Source: Gimesia benthica
GTDB taxonomy: Bacteria; Planctomycetota; Planctomycetia; Planctomycetales; Planctomycetaceae
Assembly (NCBI RefSeq): GCF_009720525.1
Contig: NZ_CP043930.1
Span: 7,204,001 to 7,268,000, forward strand
Direction of reading: 5' to 3'
DNA: 64,000 nucleotides
A program made the translations under genes and the position numbers. Positions 54,803-64,000 of the stretch are shown here, piece by piece. Within the stretch, counting starts at the first letter, position 1; every line of letters begins with the position of its first letter. The notes below the pieces were generated by a model, which had not been told where the DNA came from, made no database searches, and worked only from the letters and a program-made list of their open reading frames with translations.

Positions 54803-54843
54803 GAAAGAGTCACGATCTCCCGGCGTGGCTCTTTCTCTTTTTA
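54803..54843 (+). terminator. Rho-independent terminator of mdh
   Basis: GAAAGAGTCACG (54803-54814) pairs with CGTGGCTCTTTC (54824-54835), 12 bp with one G-U, around a 9-nt loop; TCTTTTT follows. This is the clearest terminator in the window, located 26 bp after the mdh stop. Confidence 0.9.
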
Positions 54844-54882
54844 CACTTACTGTTTTTTCTGAATTCTCGATGTGAGACGCTC

Positions 54883-56250
54883 ATGCAGCCTGAAGAATTA
54901 CGCCAAATCGACAACGAACATCTCTGGCATCCGTTTACCCAGATGCGGGGGCATCGTGCAGAAAACGTCCCCCTGATTGAATCCGGGGACGGGTTTTACC
55001 TGATCGACGTCGAAGGACGACGCTACCTGGATGGCGTCTCTTCACTGTGGTGTAACGTGCACGGGCATCGTGTGCCGGAACTGGATCAGGCTGTGCGGGA
55101 TCAACTCGACCGCATCGCCCATTCCACGCTATTGGGGCTGGGCAGTGTGCCCTCCATCGAACTGGCGGGAGAGCTGGTTAAACGGGCGCCGGAAGGGCTG
55201 ACCAAAGTCTTTTACTCGGACAGTGGCTCCACTGCAGTGGAGATCGCCCTCAAGATGGCGTTTCAGTATCACAATCAGAAGCCGAACCCTGATGCCCAGT
55301 CGCGGGATCTGTTCGCCTGCATGCAGCACGCTTATCACGGCGACACAATCGGTTCGGTGAGTGTGGGTGGGATTTCGATCTTCCACGAGATCTTCGGTAA
55401 ACTGCTGTTCCATTCGGTGCAGATGCCCTGTCCGGCGGCCTATCATCGTCCTGAAGGGATGAGCGAAGCTGATTATCACGCACACTGTTATGCGGAGCTG
55501 GAACGACTGCTGGCCGAAAACCATACACGACTGGCGGCGTTTGTGATCGAGCCGCTGGTGCAGGGAGCCGCCGGCATGCAGATGCATCCGCCCGGTTATC
55601 TGAAACGGGTGCGGGAGCTGACGACTCGCTATGGTGTTCCGCTGATTGCAGACGAAGTGGCAGTCGGGCTGGGACGCACGGGGACCATGTTCGCCTGCGA
55701 ACAGGAAGGGGTGACGCCCGATTTCCTCTGCCTGGCCAAAGGGATTACAGGCGGCTATCTGCCTCTGGCAGTGACAATGACTACCGACGAAGTCGCGGCT
55801 GCCTTTGAAGGTGAGCATACCGACTACAACGCATTTTACCACGGGCATACTTATACGGGGAACGCCCTGGCCTGTGCGGCCGCTCTGGCGACGCTGGAGC
55901 TCTTCGATTCTCAGAACACGCTGGCGAATGTGAAAGCGAACGAACAGATCCTCGCAGAACGGCTGGCGGAGTTGAAAGATCATCCGCACGTAGGAGAAGT
56001 TCGTCACAAAGGAACGATGGTGGGGATCGAACTGGTGGCGAACCGGGAAACCCGGGAAGCCTTTCCTGCCGACCGCCGTATGGGACACCAGGTGACCCTG
56101 GCAGCACGCGAGCAGGGTGTCATCATCCGGCCGCTGGGAGACGTGGTGATTCTGATGCCCGCGCCGGGCATGCCGGGCGCACAGATTCACGAGTTGTGCG
56201 ATGTGGTGTTCGCGGCCATCGATAAAGCAATCAGCCTGCAGGTGGCCTGA
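54883..56250 (+). CDS. bioA: adenosylmethionine-8-amino-7-oxononanoate aminotransferase
   Basis: 455 residues of class III aminotransferases. The N-terminal 'LWHPFTQM' is characteristic of BioA; '[15 protein letters not shown]' and '[13 protein letters not shown]' form the PLP phosphate site, and the Schiff-base Lys is K286 in '[14 protein letters not shown]'. It makes 7,8-diaminononanoate for biotin using S-adenosylmethionine as amino donor. It is the only biotin gene seen. Its TGA is adjacent to the TGA of the convergent gene, with no base between. Confidence 0.93.
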   Translation: MQPEELRQIDNEHLWHPFTQMRGHRAENVPLIESGDGFYLIDVEGRRYLDGVSSLWCNVHGHRVPELDQAVRDQLDRIAHSTLLGLGSVPSIELAGELVKRAPEGLTKVFYSDSGSTAVEIALKMAFQYHNQKPNPDAQSRDLFACMQHAYHGDTIGSVSVGGISIFHEIFGKLLFHSVQMPCPAAYHRPEGMSEADYHAHCYAELERLLAENHTRLAAFVIEPLVQGAAGMQMHPPGYLKRVRELTTRYGVPLIADEVAVGLGRTGTMFACEQEGVTPDFLCLAKGITGGYLPLAVTMTTDEVAAAFEGEHTDYNAFYHGHTYTGNALACAAALATLELFDSQNTLANVKANEQILAERLAELKDHPHVGEVRHKGTMVGIELVANRETREAFPADRRMGHQVTLAAREQGVIIRPLGDVVILMPAPGMPGAQIHELCDVVFAAIDKAISLQVA

Positions 56251-57351
56251 TCAGGGCTTATCAGAGTCGGGGGCGGGTTTGCCGGGCTTATCGGTTGCAT
56301 CTGAGTCCGCCTGCTCTCCCAGCTGTTTGAGTACCTCGCCGATATCGACGGTCTTGATGTTCTTCAGATCGTCCATCGACATGTCGGGACGTTCCATCAG
56401 TTTGGCGGTCTTGCTGCGGGCAAATTCCTGATCGTTGATGGTGAATCGCCAGATCAGAAAAGCGAGGGTGATGCTGATCACCAGGAACAGAACGACGATG
56501 TATTTCACGGCCCCGGAAGAGCTGGGAGCTTGTGGCGTCTCGGATGCAGGGAACCAGCGGATCTGGCCTGCAATCAACAGGGGCGCCGTCTGCAGCTTGC
56601 CTGCCTGTGAGGGGTAGCCGTACTTCTTGAAGTAATAGCCCGTGATCTGGACGGCAGGCATCTCCTGGAGATCGGCTCCAGTGGGGAGCCCCTCGGGTAA
56701 CTGCGTGCACAGAAATCGCCAGGGATGGGTGCCCGAATCTTTGGAAAAGAACCAGCCTTCGTAGAGGGTTGTGATGCCGAACTTATTGTCTTCCGGCTTG
56801 AGAGGCACCAGGCGTTTGAGTTGTCCTTTGACGGTCATCAGCTCGCCCCGGTATTTACTGGACTCATTCATGACCACGACGAACGGCGGTGCGGGTTCGG
56901 CGGAGCGTTCGAGAATGTTCTGCGGAATCGACGCTGCTTTCGCCAGGAGATAATACAGTGCGTTGGCTTCATAAGGGCGAATGCCTGAAACACTGTCGGT
57001 GACCTGTTTGAGCAGACGGGGATCGACGCGGACGTCGTATTCGCCGTTCTCCAGCTGCGGATTGACCGACTCGGGGATATCCACTTCGGGTTCCGGCTGA
57101 GAGCGGAACTCGCCCGGTCTGAGGCCCGAATCTTCTTTGACGTTGTAATCGACGTCGCGATCGGGGTCGAGCTGTTGCTCTCCCTGACGCTGTTCTGTCG
57201 GGGGACCGGTGAGCCAGTACCAGGTTGATTCGCGGGAAGCGTATAGAATCGCCAGCAGGATCACCCCAAGGGCGGCCACCAGGCGAAAGAGCCGGACCTG
57301 ATCCCGGCGACTGAAGTAAGAGGGCGTTGAAGATCGATTGTGAAATCGCAT
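56251..57351 (-). CDS. two-TM protein of unknown function linked to the PDH cluster
   Basis: 366 residues. TM1 (about 22-40, 'LFRLVAALGVILLAILYAS') is followed by a periplasmic-type segment with Glu/Pro-rich stretches and an OB-like beta region ('GELMTVKGQLKRLVPL', 'PAVQITGYYFKKYG'), then TM2 (about 283-305, 'YIVVLFLVISITLAFLIWRF') and a charged cytoplasmic tail ending in Lys/Pro/Asp. I do not recognise a family. It lies 92 bp after lpdA on the same strand and may be part of the aceE-aceF-lpdA transcript. Confidence 0.65.
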   Translation of the reverse strand: MRFHNRSSTPSYFSRRDQVRLFRLVAALGVILLAILYASRESTWYWLTGPPTEQRQGEQQLDPDRDVDYNVKEDSGLRPGEFRSQPEPEVDIPESVNPQLENGEYDVRVDPRLLKQVTDSVSGIRPYEANALYYLLAKAASIPQNILERSAEPAPPFVVVMNESSKYRGELMTVKGQLKRLVPLKPEDNKFGITTLYEGWFFSKDSGTHPWRFLCTQLPEGLPTGADLQEMPAVQITGYYFKKYGYPSQAGKLQTAPLLIAGQIRWFPASETPQAPSSSGAVKYIVVLFLVISITLAFLIWRFTINDQEFARSKTAKLMERPDMSMDDLKNIKTVDIGEVLKQLGEQADSDATDKPGKPAPDSDKP

Positions 57352-57443
57352 GCAGAAACGCCCTTTCTTCAGATAGGTTTCCGTTGGCAGGCAGGCATTC
57401 GACCGTCAGAGTCTGCAGTGTCGAATGCTGCCCTGTTCGATGT

Positions 57444-58880
57444 TTACTTTCGTTTCGGTCGGTACATGTGAGTCGCCTGGCCGAGGAAGCTTTCTGCGGC
57501 CTCCATCAGGGTTTCCGAGAGAGTCGGGTGAGCGTGAATGCTCTCGGCGACATCTTCGGCGACAGCAGCCATCTCGACGGCCATCACACCTTCGGCGATC
57601 AGTTCGCCTGCGCCCAGACCGACAATGCCGACACCGAGTACGCGTCCTTTTTTCTTATCGAAAATGATTTTGGTGAGCCCTTCCGTGCGGGCCAGGGTCT
57701 GAGCACGACCGGAGGCGGCCCAGGGGAAGCGGGTGATTTCGACATCCAGTCCCTGATCTTTCGCTTCCTGCTCAGTGACGCCACACCAGGCCAGTTCCGG
57801 GTCGGTGAAGACGACCGCGGGAATCGCGATGTTATCGAATTCAGCCGGTTCACCGGCAATGGTTTCCACGGCGACTTTGGCTTCGCGGGTTGCTTTGTGA
57901 GCCAGCATCGGTTCGCCGGCGATATCACCGATGGCGAAGATGTGGGATTCGGCGGTCCGCTGATTGGAATCGTTCTTGATGAAACCACGCTCGTCGAGTT
58001 CGAGCTTTGTGTGTTCCAGTCCGATGCCTTTGTTGTTCGGACGTCGGCCGATCGAGATCAGCACGCGGTCGAAAGTCTGTTGTGGTTCGACTCCTTCACC
58101 ACTCAGGTCGGCGACGATGCCGTCATCGGTGGGAGTCAGTTTTTCGACCTTGGTATTCAGGTGAATGGCAGCGAAACTTTCCTGGAGTCGTTTCTGCAAC
58201 GGTTTGACCAGATCGCGGTCGGCACCGGGGAGCAGGCCGCCTGTCATTTCGACGACTGTGACTTCTGAACCCAGGGCGGCGTAGACGCTGCCCATTTCCA
58301 GGCCGATGTAGCCGCCGCCAACGACCAGCAGTTTTTCGGGGATGTCGGCGAGTTCCAGGGCACCGGTGGAATCCATGATCCGGGGATCATCGAGATCGAA
58401 GACCGGGGGTACCGCGGGGGAAGAACCAGTGGCAACGATGGCATACTTGAAGCCGATTGCTTCCGTGGTGCCGTCGTGTTTGGTGACTTCGACGGTGTGA
58501 GAATCTTTGAAACGACCGAAGCCTTTGACGATTTCGACATTGCGGGCTCCCGCGAGCTGCCCGATGCCGCCGGTCAGCTGGGTGACGACTTTCTCTTTGA
58601 ATTCGCGGAGCTTGTCGAGGTCGATCTTCGGTTTTTCGAAGGTGACGCCCCAGTCAGAGGATTCTCTGGTTTCGTTGATCAGCTTGGCCACGTGCAGCAG
58701 TGCCTTGGAAGGGATGCAGCCCCGGTTCAGGCAGACGCCGCCGGGGGCTACGTCGTCGTTGACCATGATGACTTTGAACCCTTTGTCGGCTGCGTCAAAC
58801 GCTGCCGGGTAACCGCCGGGACCACCGCCGATGACAACAATATCGGTTTCTCTGGTTGCAGATCCAGACATAATGTGCAT
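57444..58880 (-). CDS. lpdA: dihydrolipoyl dehydrogenase (E3)
   Basis: 478 residues. FAD motif '[15 protein letters not shown]', redox pair C50/C55 in '[13 protein letters not shown]', NAD motif '[19 protein letters not shown]', and the His-Glu dyad in '[10 protein letters not shown]'. It reoxidises dihydrolipoamide of the pyruvate dehydrogenase complex using NAD. The start may be 58880 or the ATG at 58871. It follows aceF by 50 bp, so an aceE-aceF-lpdA operon is clear. Confidence 0.96.
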   Translation of the reverse strand: MHIMSGSATRETDIVVIGGGPGGYPAAFDAADKGFKVIMVNDDVAPGGVCLNRGCIPSKALLHVAKLINETRESSDWGVTFEKPKIDLDKLREFKEKVVTQLTGGIGQLAGARNVEIVKGFGRFKDSHTVEVTKHDGTTEAIGFKYAIVATGSSPAVPPVFDLDDPRIMDSTGALELADIPEKLLVVGGGYIGLEMGSVYAALGSEVTVVEMTGGLLPGADRDLVKPLQKRLQESFAAIHLNTKVEKLTPTDDGIVADLSGEGVEPQQTFDRVLISIGRRPNNKGIGLEHTKLELDERGFIKNDSNQRTAESHIFAIGDIAGEPMLAHKATREAKVAVETIAGEPAEFDNIAIPAVVFTDPELAWCGVTEQEAKDQGLDVEITRFPWAASGRAQTLARTEGLTKIIFDKKKGRVLGVGIVGLGAGELIAEGVMAVEMAAVAEDVAESIHAHPTLSETLMEAAESFLGQATHMYRPKRK

Positions 58881-58930
58881 TAACTTTCTTTGTCTATTGA
58901 TGCTTTAACGTGGTAGCAATGTCTCTGGGC

Positions 58931-60253
58931 TTAGCAGTCGACCAGCAGGTTGAACGGATCAGACAGCAGGCCGGAGAGTCGCACGATGAAGCGTGCAGCG
59001 TCGGCACCGTTGATCACCCGGTGATCGTAGGAAAGCGACAGAGGCAGCATGAGCCGCGAAACCGGTTTGTCGTCGATCAGCTGGAATTCATGGCGTGAGC
59101 GGGACATGCCCAGGATGGCGACTTCGGGATAGTTCACAATCGGTGTGAACGAGGTACCACCCAGACCACCCAGGTTGGTGATGGTGAAGGTGCCGCCCTG
59201 CATGTCACTCATTTCCAGTTTACGATCGCGGGCCTTGACGGCCAGTTCGTTCATTTCATTGGCGATGGTGATGATGTTTTTCTTATCAACATCTTTGACC
59301 ACGGGAACAACCAGTCCGTTTTCGGTATCGACGGCGACGCCGATATTGATGTACTGCTTGTAGATGATCTCTTCTGTTTCCGTATCGAAGCTGGAGTTGA
59401 AGACGGGGAACTCGTGCAGCGCGATGGCGATGGCTTTCATCGCCAGGGCGGTCATGGTGACCTTGGGACCGGAGTACTTGGGTTTGGAGATAAAGAGCTT
59501 ACGGGCCGTTTCCAGATCGGTGATGTCCGCCAGGTCATGTTGAGTGACATGGGGCACGACCTGCCAGGATAGACTCAGGTTCTGGGCAGAAACGCGTGAG
59601 AGCTTGTTGAGCTTCTTGCGTTCGATTTCGCCGAACTGACTGAAGTCGGGCAGGGGTGGTACGGCAATGCCACCGCCGCCACCTGAGGAACCGCCGTTGG
59701 CGATCAGGTTCTTGACGTAGTTTTCCACGTCTTCCTGAGTGATACGACCACCGGGGCCGGAACCAGCGACCTTATAGAGATCGACACCCAGTTTGCGGGC
59801 CATTTTCCGGGTCGCAGGACCTGCAGGAGCAGGAGCTTTGTCGTCGGAAGATCCGGCAGCTGGTTGAGGCTGCGACTTGGGAGGTGCAGACAGTGTGGGT
59901 TCCGGTTTGCTTTCCGCTGCGGGAGCCGATTTGGATTCTGCCGGTTCTGGCTTTTCCTCTTTCGCTTCAGCTGGCGCTTCTGCTTTGGCTTCTTCCTTCG
60001 CAGGAGCTGCGCCATTGGATTCATCAATGGAGAGCAGTACGGTGCCGATCGCGACGGAATCCCCTTCGGAGACATTCAGTTCTTTGATCACACCTGCATA
60101 GGGAGATTCAAGAGGGACGACCGCTTTATCGGTCTCGATGTCCATCAGGAGCTGTCCCTGTTCGACGGTATCGCCGACGGCAACAGAGATCTGTCCGACA
60201 TCGGCGGTTTCCACGCCCTCGCTTACTTCTGGAAGTTTAAATTCAGTAGCCAT
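58931..60253 (-). CDS. aceF: pyruvate dehydrogenase E2, dihydrolipoamide acetyltransferase
   Basis: 440 residues. One lipoyl domain (1-78) with K43 in 'DIETDKAVVPLE', a long Ala/Pro/Glu/Lys linker, a peripheral subunit-binding domain (about 140-180, 'RKMARKLGVDLYKVAG'), then the catalytic domain ending with 'SYDHRVINGADAARF'. The Asn in that HxxxNG motif is found in known E2p enzymes. It transfers acetyl groups to CoA. It lies 70 bp after aceE on the same strand. Confidence 0.95.
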   Translation of the reverse strand: MATEFKLPEVSEGVETADVGQISVAVGDTVEQGQLLMDIETDKAVVPLESPYAGVIKELNVSEGDSVAIGTVLLSIDESNGAAPAKEEAKAEAPAEAKEEKPEPAESKSAPAAESKPEPTLSAPPKSQPQPAAGSSDDKAPAPAGPATRKMARKLGVDLYKVAGSGPGGRITQEDVENYVKNLIANGGSSGGGGGIAVPPLPDFSQFGEIERKKLNKLSRVSAQNLSLSWQVVPHVTQHDLADITDLETARKLFISKPKYSGPKVTMTALAMKAIAIALHEFPVFNSSFDTETEEIIYKQYINIGVAVDTENGLVVPVVKDVDKKNIITIANEMNELAVKARDRKLEMSDMQGGTFTITNLGGLGGTSFTPIVNYPEVAILGMSRSRHEFQLIDDKPVSRLMLPLSLSYDHRVINGADAARFIVRLSGLLSDPFNLLVDC

Positions 60254-60323
60254 GTCTTATCGTTCTATCTGATGATGGTAATGTTTGGTTTGAACCGTTG
60301 TCACTGGGTCAGGTGCACCGGGA

Positions 60324-63017
60324 TCAGGCCAGCCGGGGATTGACTTTCTCCGGATCGATACCCAGGTCCTGGATGATGGCGGCTAACTTCGATTTATCGA
60401 ACTTGCCTTCGTCGGCCAGTTCGACGAGTGTTGCCAGCACCACGTTCTCTGCGTCAATTTCGAAGTGACGCCGGAGTGATTCACGGGTTTCGCTGCGACC
60501 AAAGCCATCGGTTCCCAGGACACAGTAGTTACCGGGGATGCCTTCACGGATCTGGTCGGCGACAACTTTGATATTGTCGCTGGAAGCGATGAAGGGGCCT
60601 GCGACGCCTTCAAAGGTCGTTTCCAGGAAGGATTTCTGTGGTTCTGCATCGGGGTGCAGACGGTTGTAACGTTCCGCATCTTTGACGTCGCGGGCCAGCT
60701 CGTTGTAGCTGGTGACGCTCCAGACATCGGTAGCGATCTGGTATTTCTCGGCCAGGATTTCCTGGGCCCGCAGTACTTCGCGGAGAATCGGACCACTGCC
60801 GAACAGCTGCGGACGGGCGTCGACGGCTGGTTTGTCGGCTTCCAGGGAACGGAATTTGTAAATCCCTTTGATGATGCCATCGACGACGTCGTCGCCTTCG
60901 GGCATCGGAGCCATTTCGTAGTTTTCGTTGTAGACGGAGAGATAGTAGAAGATCTCTTCGCCTTCCTGATACATGCGTCGCATACCGTCCTGAATAATGA
61001 CCGCCAACTCGTAAGCGTAAGCGGGATCGTAGGCGTGCAGGGTGGGAACGGTAGAAGCCATGATGTGGCTGTGACCATCCTGGTGCTGCAGACCTTCCCC
61101 GTTCAGGGTGGTGCGGCCGGAAGTACCACCGAGCAGGAAGCCCTTGGTACGGGAATCAGCGGCAGCCCAGACGAGATCGCCGACCCGCTGGAAGCCGAAC
61201 ATCGAGTAGTAGACGTAGAACGGAATCATGTTCACGCCCTGGTTCGAGTAGGCGGTTCCTGCAGCGATGAAGGAAGAAATCGCACCGGCTTCGTTGATCC
61301 CCTCTTCGAGGATCTGGCCGTCTTTGGCTTCCTTGTAGTACATCAGCTGATCGCGGTCGACCGGCTCGTACAACTGTCCCTGGCTGGCGTAAATACCGCA
61401 CTGCTTAAAGAGGCCTTCCATACCGAAGGTACGGGCTTCGTCGGGGATGATCGGCACAATACGTTTGCCGACGACTTTGTCACGCAGCAGGGTGGCCAGC
61501 AGGATGCCCAGGGCACCGGTGGTCGAACCTTTCTTGCCGGCCATGGAGTCCATGAACTTGCCCAGCGATTCCAGTGTGGGTGTTTCCAGACGTTCTTCCG
61601 TTGGTTTCCGCTCGGGCAGGTAACCGCCGAGTTCTTGTCGCCGTGCCTGCAGATACTGCATTTCGGGGCTGCCTTCTTCGGGACGGTAGAACGGTGTGTT
61701 CTTAACGTCTTCGTCGCGAATCGGAATGCCGAAGCGGGAGCGGAAGTCACGCAGTTCTTCTTCGTTGGCTTTTTTCACGTTGTGAGCCACGTTGCGGCCT
61801 TCGCCGGCTTCACCCAGACCGTAACCCTTGATGGTTTTGGCGAGGATGACTGTCGGCGAACCGGTGTGTTCGGTGGCTGCTTTGAAGGCGGCGTAGACTT
61901 TTTCCGGATCGTGTCCGCCGCGGTTCATCTTCTTGATCTGATCATCAGAGAGATGCTCGGCCATCTTGAGCAGTTCGGGGTTTTCGCCGAAGAAGTGGTC
62001 GCGGATGTACGATCCGGATTCGACGACGTATTTCTGATACTGACCGTCAACGACTTCACCCATGCGTTTGACGAGCAGGCCGTCTTCGTCTTCGGAGAGC
62101 AGGGGATCCCAGTCGCTGCCCCAGATGACTTTGAGACAGTTCCAGCCGGCACCGCGGAAGGCGGCTTCGAGTTCCTGGATGATCTTGCCGTTCCCGCGAA
62201 CCGGTCCGTCCAGACGCTGCAGGTTACAGTTAATAACGAAGATCAGGTTGTCCAGATGCTCGCGGGAAGCGAGGGTAATCGCACCCAGTGTTTCGGGTTC
62301 ATCGGTTTCCCCGTCACCAACGAAACACCAGACTTTCGACTGTGATGTATCCATAATGCCGCGGTTGTGCAGGTAACGCAGGAAGCGGGCATGGTAGATG
62401 GACATGATCGGACCGAGGCCCATCGATACGGTGGGGAACTGCCAGAAATCAGGCATCAGCCAGGGGTGCGGATAGGAAGAGAGTCCACCACCGCGAGGGA
62501 GTTCCTGACGGAACCGCTGCAGGTTTTCTTCGGTCAGTCGTCCTTCGACAAAGGCACGGGCATAGACGCCGGGTGAGGCGTGGCCCTGGAAGTAGACGAC
62601 GTCTCCTGAATGGTCTGCTGTCCGTGAGTGGAAGAAGTGGTTGAACCCGATTTCCCAGAGTGTGGCTGCAGACGCGTAGGTGGAGATGTGACCGCCGATG
62701 CCGTCATGATCTTTGTTGGCACGAACGACCATCGCCATCGCATTCCAGCGGATGATACTTTTAATCCGCCGCTCGATTTCCCGATTGCCGGGGAAGAGAG
62801 GCTGTTCATCCTGAGGAATGGTGTTGATGTAAGGAGTATTGGCAGTGAAAGGCATCGTCACGCCCTGACGATAAGCACGTTCCTGGAGAGTAGCCAGAAC
62901 GTGTTGTACGCGTTCCTTTCCATAGCGGATGATGAGATCATCCAGTGACTCAAACCATTCTTCCAGTTCTGCCGGATCGACTCCAGGCACTGCACCTGTA
63001 ACTGTCTGTTCTGCCAT
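60324..63017 (-). CDS. aceE: pyruvate dehydrogenase E1, homodimeric type
   Basis: About 897 residues, the size of AceE-type single-chain E1. The thiamine pyrophosphate motif 'GDGETDEPETLGAITLASRE' and 'NCNLQRLDGPVRGN' are present, as are 'KTIKGYGLG' and 'TSGRTTLNGEGLQHQDGHSH'. It decarboxylates pyruvate and acetylates the lipoyl group of E2. ATG 63017 is preferred to TTG 63035 six codons upstream. It heads the PDH operon; its promoter should lie in 63018-63684. Confidence 0.96.
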   Translation of the reverse strand: MAEQTVTGAVPGVDPAELEEWFESLDDLIIRYGKERVQHVLATLQERAYRQGVTMPFTANTPYINTIPQDEQPLFPGNREIERRIKSIIRWNAMAMVVRANKDHDGIGGHISTYASAATLWEIGFNHFFHSRTADHSGDVVYFQGHASPGVYARAFVEGRLTEENLQRFRQELPRGGGLSSYPHPWLMPDFWQFPTVSMGLGPIMSIYHARFLRYLHNRGIMDTSQSKVWCFVGDGETDEPETLGAITLASREHLDNLIFVINCNLQRLDGPVRGNGKIIQELEAAFRGAGWNCLKVIWGSDWDPLLSEDEDGLLVKRMGEVVDGQYQKYVVESGSYIRDHFFGENPELLKMAEHLSDDQIKKMNRGGHDPEKVYAAFKAATEHTGSPTVILAKTIKGYGLGEAGEGRNVAHNVKKANEEELRDFRSRFGIPIRDEDVKNTPFYRPEEGSPEMQYLQARRQELGGYLPERKPTEERLETPTLESLGKFMDSMAGKKGSTTGALGILLATLLRDKVVGKRIVPIIPDEARTFGMEGLFKQCGIYASQGQLYEPVDRDQLMYYKEAKDGQILEEGINEAGAISSFIAAGTAYSNQGVNMIPFYVYYSMFGFQRVGDLVWAAADSRTKGFLLGGTSGRTTLNGEGLQHQDGHSHIMASTVPTLHAYDPAYAYELAVIIQDGMRRMYQEGEEIFYYLSVYNENYEMAPMPEGDDVVDGIIKGIYKFRSLEADKPAVDARPQLFGSGPILREVLRAQEILAEKYQIATDVWSVTSYNELARDVKDAERYNRLHPDAEPQKSFLETTFEGVAGPFIASSDNIKVVADQIREGIPGNYCVLGTDGFGRSETRESLRRHFEIDAENVVLATLVELADEGKFDKSKLAAIIQDLGIDPEKVNPRLA

Positions 63018-63684
63018 GAGATAAGGTTCTTTCAACCTGACTGAGTATATTCGTTCGTTGAGCGTAACTTCTCTCAGATCACTAACCAGTTCACGATCTG
63101 GAAGAAATCACGCAGCTGAGTAATAAAACAATTCTAGGAATGCACCGCTGTTAAGGGAACTAAACCGGGGCTTTTTTGAGGCCATCCCGCCGCAGATTCA
63201 GATTGGAATACATCGCGAAAGCGGTGACTGATCTCGTTAATCGAAATGTTAGCCGATTTCCCTTGGTTTTGCGAGTGATAGCAACCGGTCTAAACTCTTT
63301 AATAGACATAGCAAACGTCATATATAGCTGAGACGGCGCCGGAGACAGGCTTTTTGAAGGAAATGAGGCAGGTTTTTCGTGGGTTTTCAGGCGGGCCGGG
63401 AAGAGTTTCCCTGTTGATATGATCGGCTTTTGAGGTGAGAGGGCGTGAGTCTGACTGGAATTTCCCGTGGTGTTCCTCTGTGCTGGTGCGAATGTGTTCT
63501 CAGGCTGGAGATGAAGATCCATCGGTAATGGTCGCTGTGGAACGTCTGTATAAAAATTGTCCAATTTAAGCAATTTAGATTGTTAAAATTGTTTTATTGG
63601 ATCTGATTCTCTAAGATAGGACCCACAGGTTCTATTTTACAGAATCAATATGCCACAAATTTTCTCTCAGTGAGTCTCGGATAT
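63018..63684. other. 667-bp divergent intergenic region
   Basis: It must contain the aceE promoter (minus) and the promoter of the right-edge gene (plus). Positions 63550-63600 are very AT-rich with AAATTG-TC-CAATTT (63554-63567) and further CAAT/ATTG repeats. A minus-strand ORF at 63160-63573 has no family resemblance or good start and is not called. No RNA gene is recognisable. Confidence 0.5.
63589..63617 (+). promoter_or_regulatory. candidate promoter of right-edge gene
   Basis: TTGTTT (63589-63594) and TAAGAT (63612-63617) are 17 bp apart, 67 bp before the ATG at 63685. The AT-rich palindromic block just upstream could be an UP-like or regulator-binding sequence. Confidence 0.35.
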
Positions 63685-64000
63685 ATGTCATACGAACCAA
63701 GTTATCCCGCATCAGAATTGGACTCCTTTTCCGATCTGGGCGAACGTGCCATGCACCTGGATCATTCACAGTCCTGCCAGTGCGAACTGCTGGCGGTCAA
63801 AAAGGCGGCACGGATGCGAAAAGTCTGTGTGACACGCGAATTACAGGCTCGCGCGGAGCGTCTGTGTTCGAAAGAAATCGAATACGTTCACAGCGAACGC
63901 TTCGATCAGCCCGACGCCATGGATCAGGTACTGATCCCGTTGCAGCAACTCTGCGCGGAGCTCAAGCCGGATACCGAGGATGACCTGACCAGCGATGCGG
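63685..64000 (+). CDS. N-terminal part of a possible sigma-70-family or conserved planctomycete protein, partial
   Basis: About 105 residues before the window ends. The start ATG 63685 opens 'MSYEPSYPASELDSF'. A Lys/Arg-rich helix ('LLAVKKAARMRKVCVTRELQ') leads into 'ARAERLCSKEIEYVHSERFD' and an acidic stretch. The 'CVTRELQARAERLC' pattern reminds me of the N-termini of planctomycete sigma-70 factors, but no core sigma region lies within the window, so this is tentative. No signal peptide or TM is present. Confidence 0.5.
   Translation, partial: MSYEPSYPASELDSFSDLGERAMHLDHSQSCQCELLAVKKAARMRKVCVTRELQARAERLCSKEIEYVHSERFDQPDAMDQVLIPLQQLCAELKPDTEDDLTSDA

Noticed and set aside
58931-60253. Loss of the catalytic Asp in the aceF active-site motif (Asn in HRVING)
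   Set aside because: The same Asn occurs in characterised E2p enzymes, so it is normal variation.
60654-62345. 563-residue plus-strand ORF
   Set aside because: It is antisense to aceE and shows shadow composition rich in Phe, Val and Gly without domain signals.
63160-63573. 137-residue minus-strand ORF upstream of aceE
   Set aside because: No ribosome-binding site or family resemblance; composition unlike neighbouring real genes.

Overview
The window looks like chromosome of a Planctomycetota bacterium, most likely the Planctomycetaceae/Gimesia group. Evidence: three Tat-exported DUF1501 proteins, one DUF1549/DUF1553 'planctomycete cytochrome' with leucine-rich repeats, a sulfatase, a DUF1080 protein, a ceramidase-like protein and a CRTAC1-type FG-GAP/UnbV protein. 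The DNA is moderately GC-rich and densely coding. I see no transposase, integrase, phage gene, rRNA or CRISPR array. The only RNA gene found is tRNA-Leu(UAA).

Layout. 1-8.9 kb: the end of a formylglycine-generating-enzyme-like gene, then marR, an RND adaptor, an RND pump and a membrane-anchored TPR/FG-GAP/UnbV protein. marR is preceded by interleaved operator palindromes beside a plausible promoter. 8.9-13.5 kb: an unrecognised cytosolic protein, a DUF481 outer-membrane protein and a secreted M28 peptidase with PDZ domain. 13.8-18.8 kb: a tight four-gene operon (acyl-CoA ligase, thiolase, 3-hydroxyacyl-CoA dehydrogenase, 3-hydroxybutyrate dehydrogenase) that fits conversion of 3-hydroxybutyrate or acetoacetate to acetyl-CoA. 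18.9-28.4 kb: a DUF1549/1553-DUF1501 pair, then an exported catabolic run (sulfatase, ceramidase-like, DUF1080, nucleoside-hydrolase-like).

28.4-34.2 kb: a signalling island with a receiver protein lacking its phospho-acceptor Asp, a FixJ-type regulator, a hybrid kinase and a FixL-type kinase, plus an 847-bp AT-rich gap. 34.4-41.7 kb: tRNA-Leu, two small membrane proteins, a DapA-family/epimerase pair, a peroxiredoxin-like protein, a DUF1501 protein with a coupled small membrane protein, and a YihY-family gene broken by a frameshift at a G6 run. 41.9-49.8 kb: a Cys-rich lipoprotein, a beta-helix protein, pepA, a C-N hydrolase, queC with a Shine-Dalgarno-pairing leader hairpin, another DUF1501 protein and a secreted protein. 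50-56 kb: argH, truA, a zinc-ribbon membrane protein, mdh (with a strong terminator) and bioA. 56.3-63 kb: aceE-aceF-lpdA and a linked unrecognised membrane protein. The right edge cuts a gene whose start resembles planctomycete sigma-70 N-termini.

Throughout, convergent genes end almost on top of each other: six of seven convergent junctions have gaps of 0-17 bp. Nothing here is a clear-cut new defence or mobile system. The strongest candidates for new biology are the queC leader hairpin, the Ser-substituted receiver in the signalling island, the YihY frameshift, the period-3 cysteine lipoprotein, and the MarR/RND operon that carries a CRTAC1 protein.
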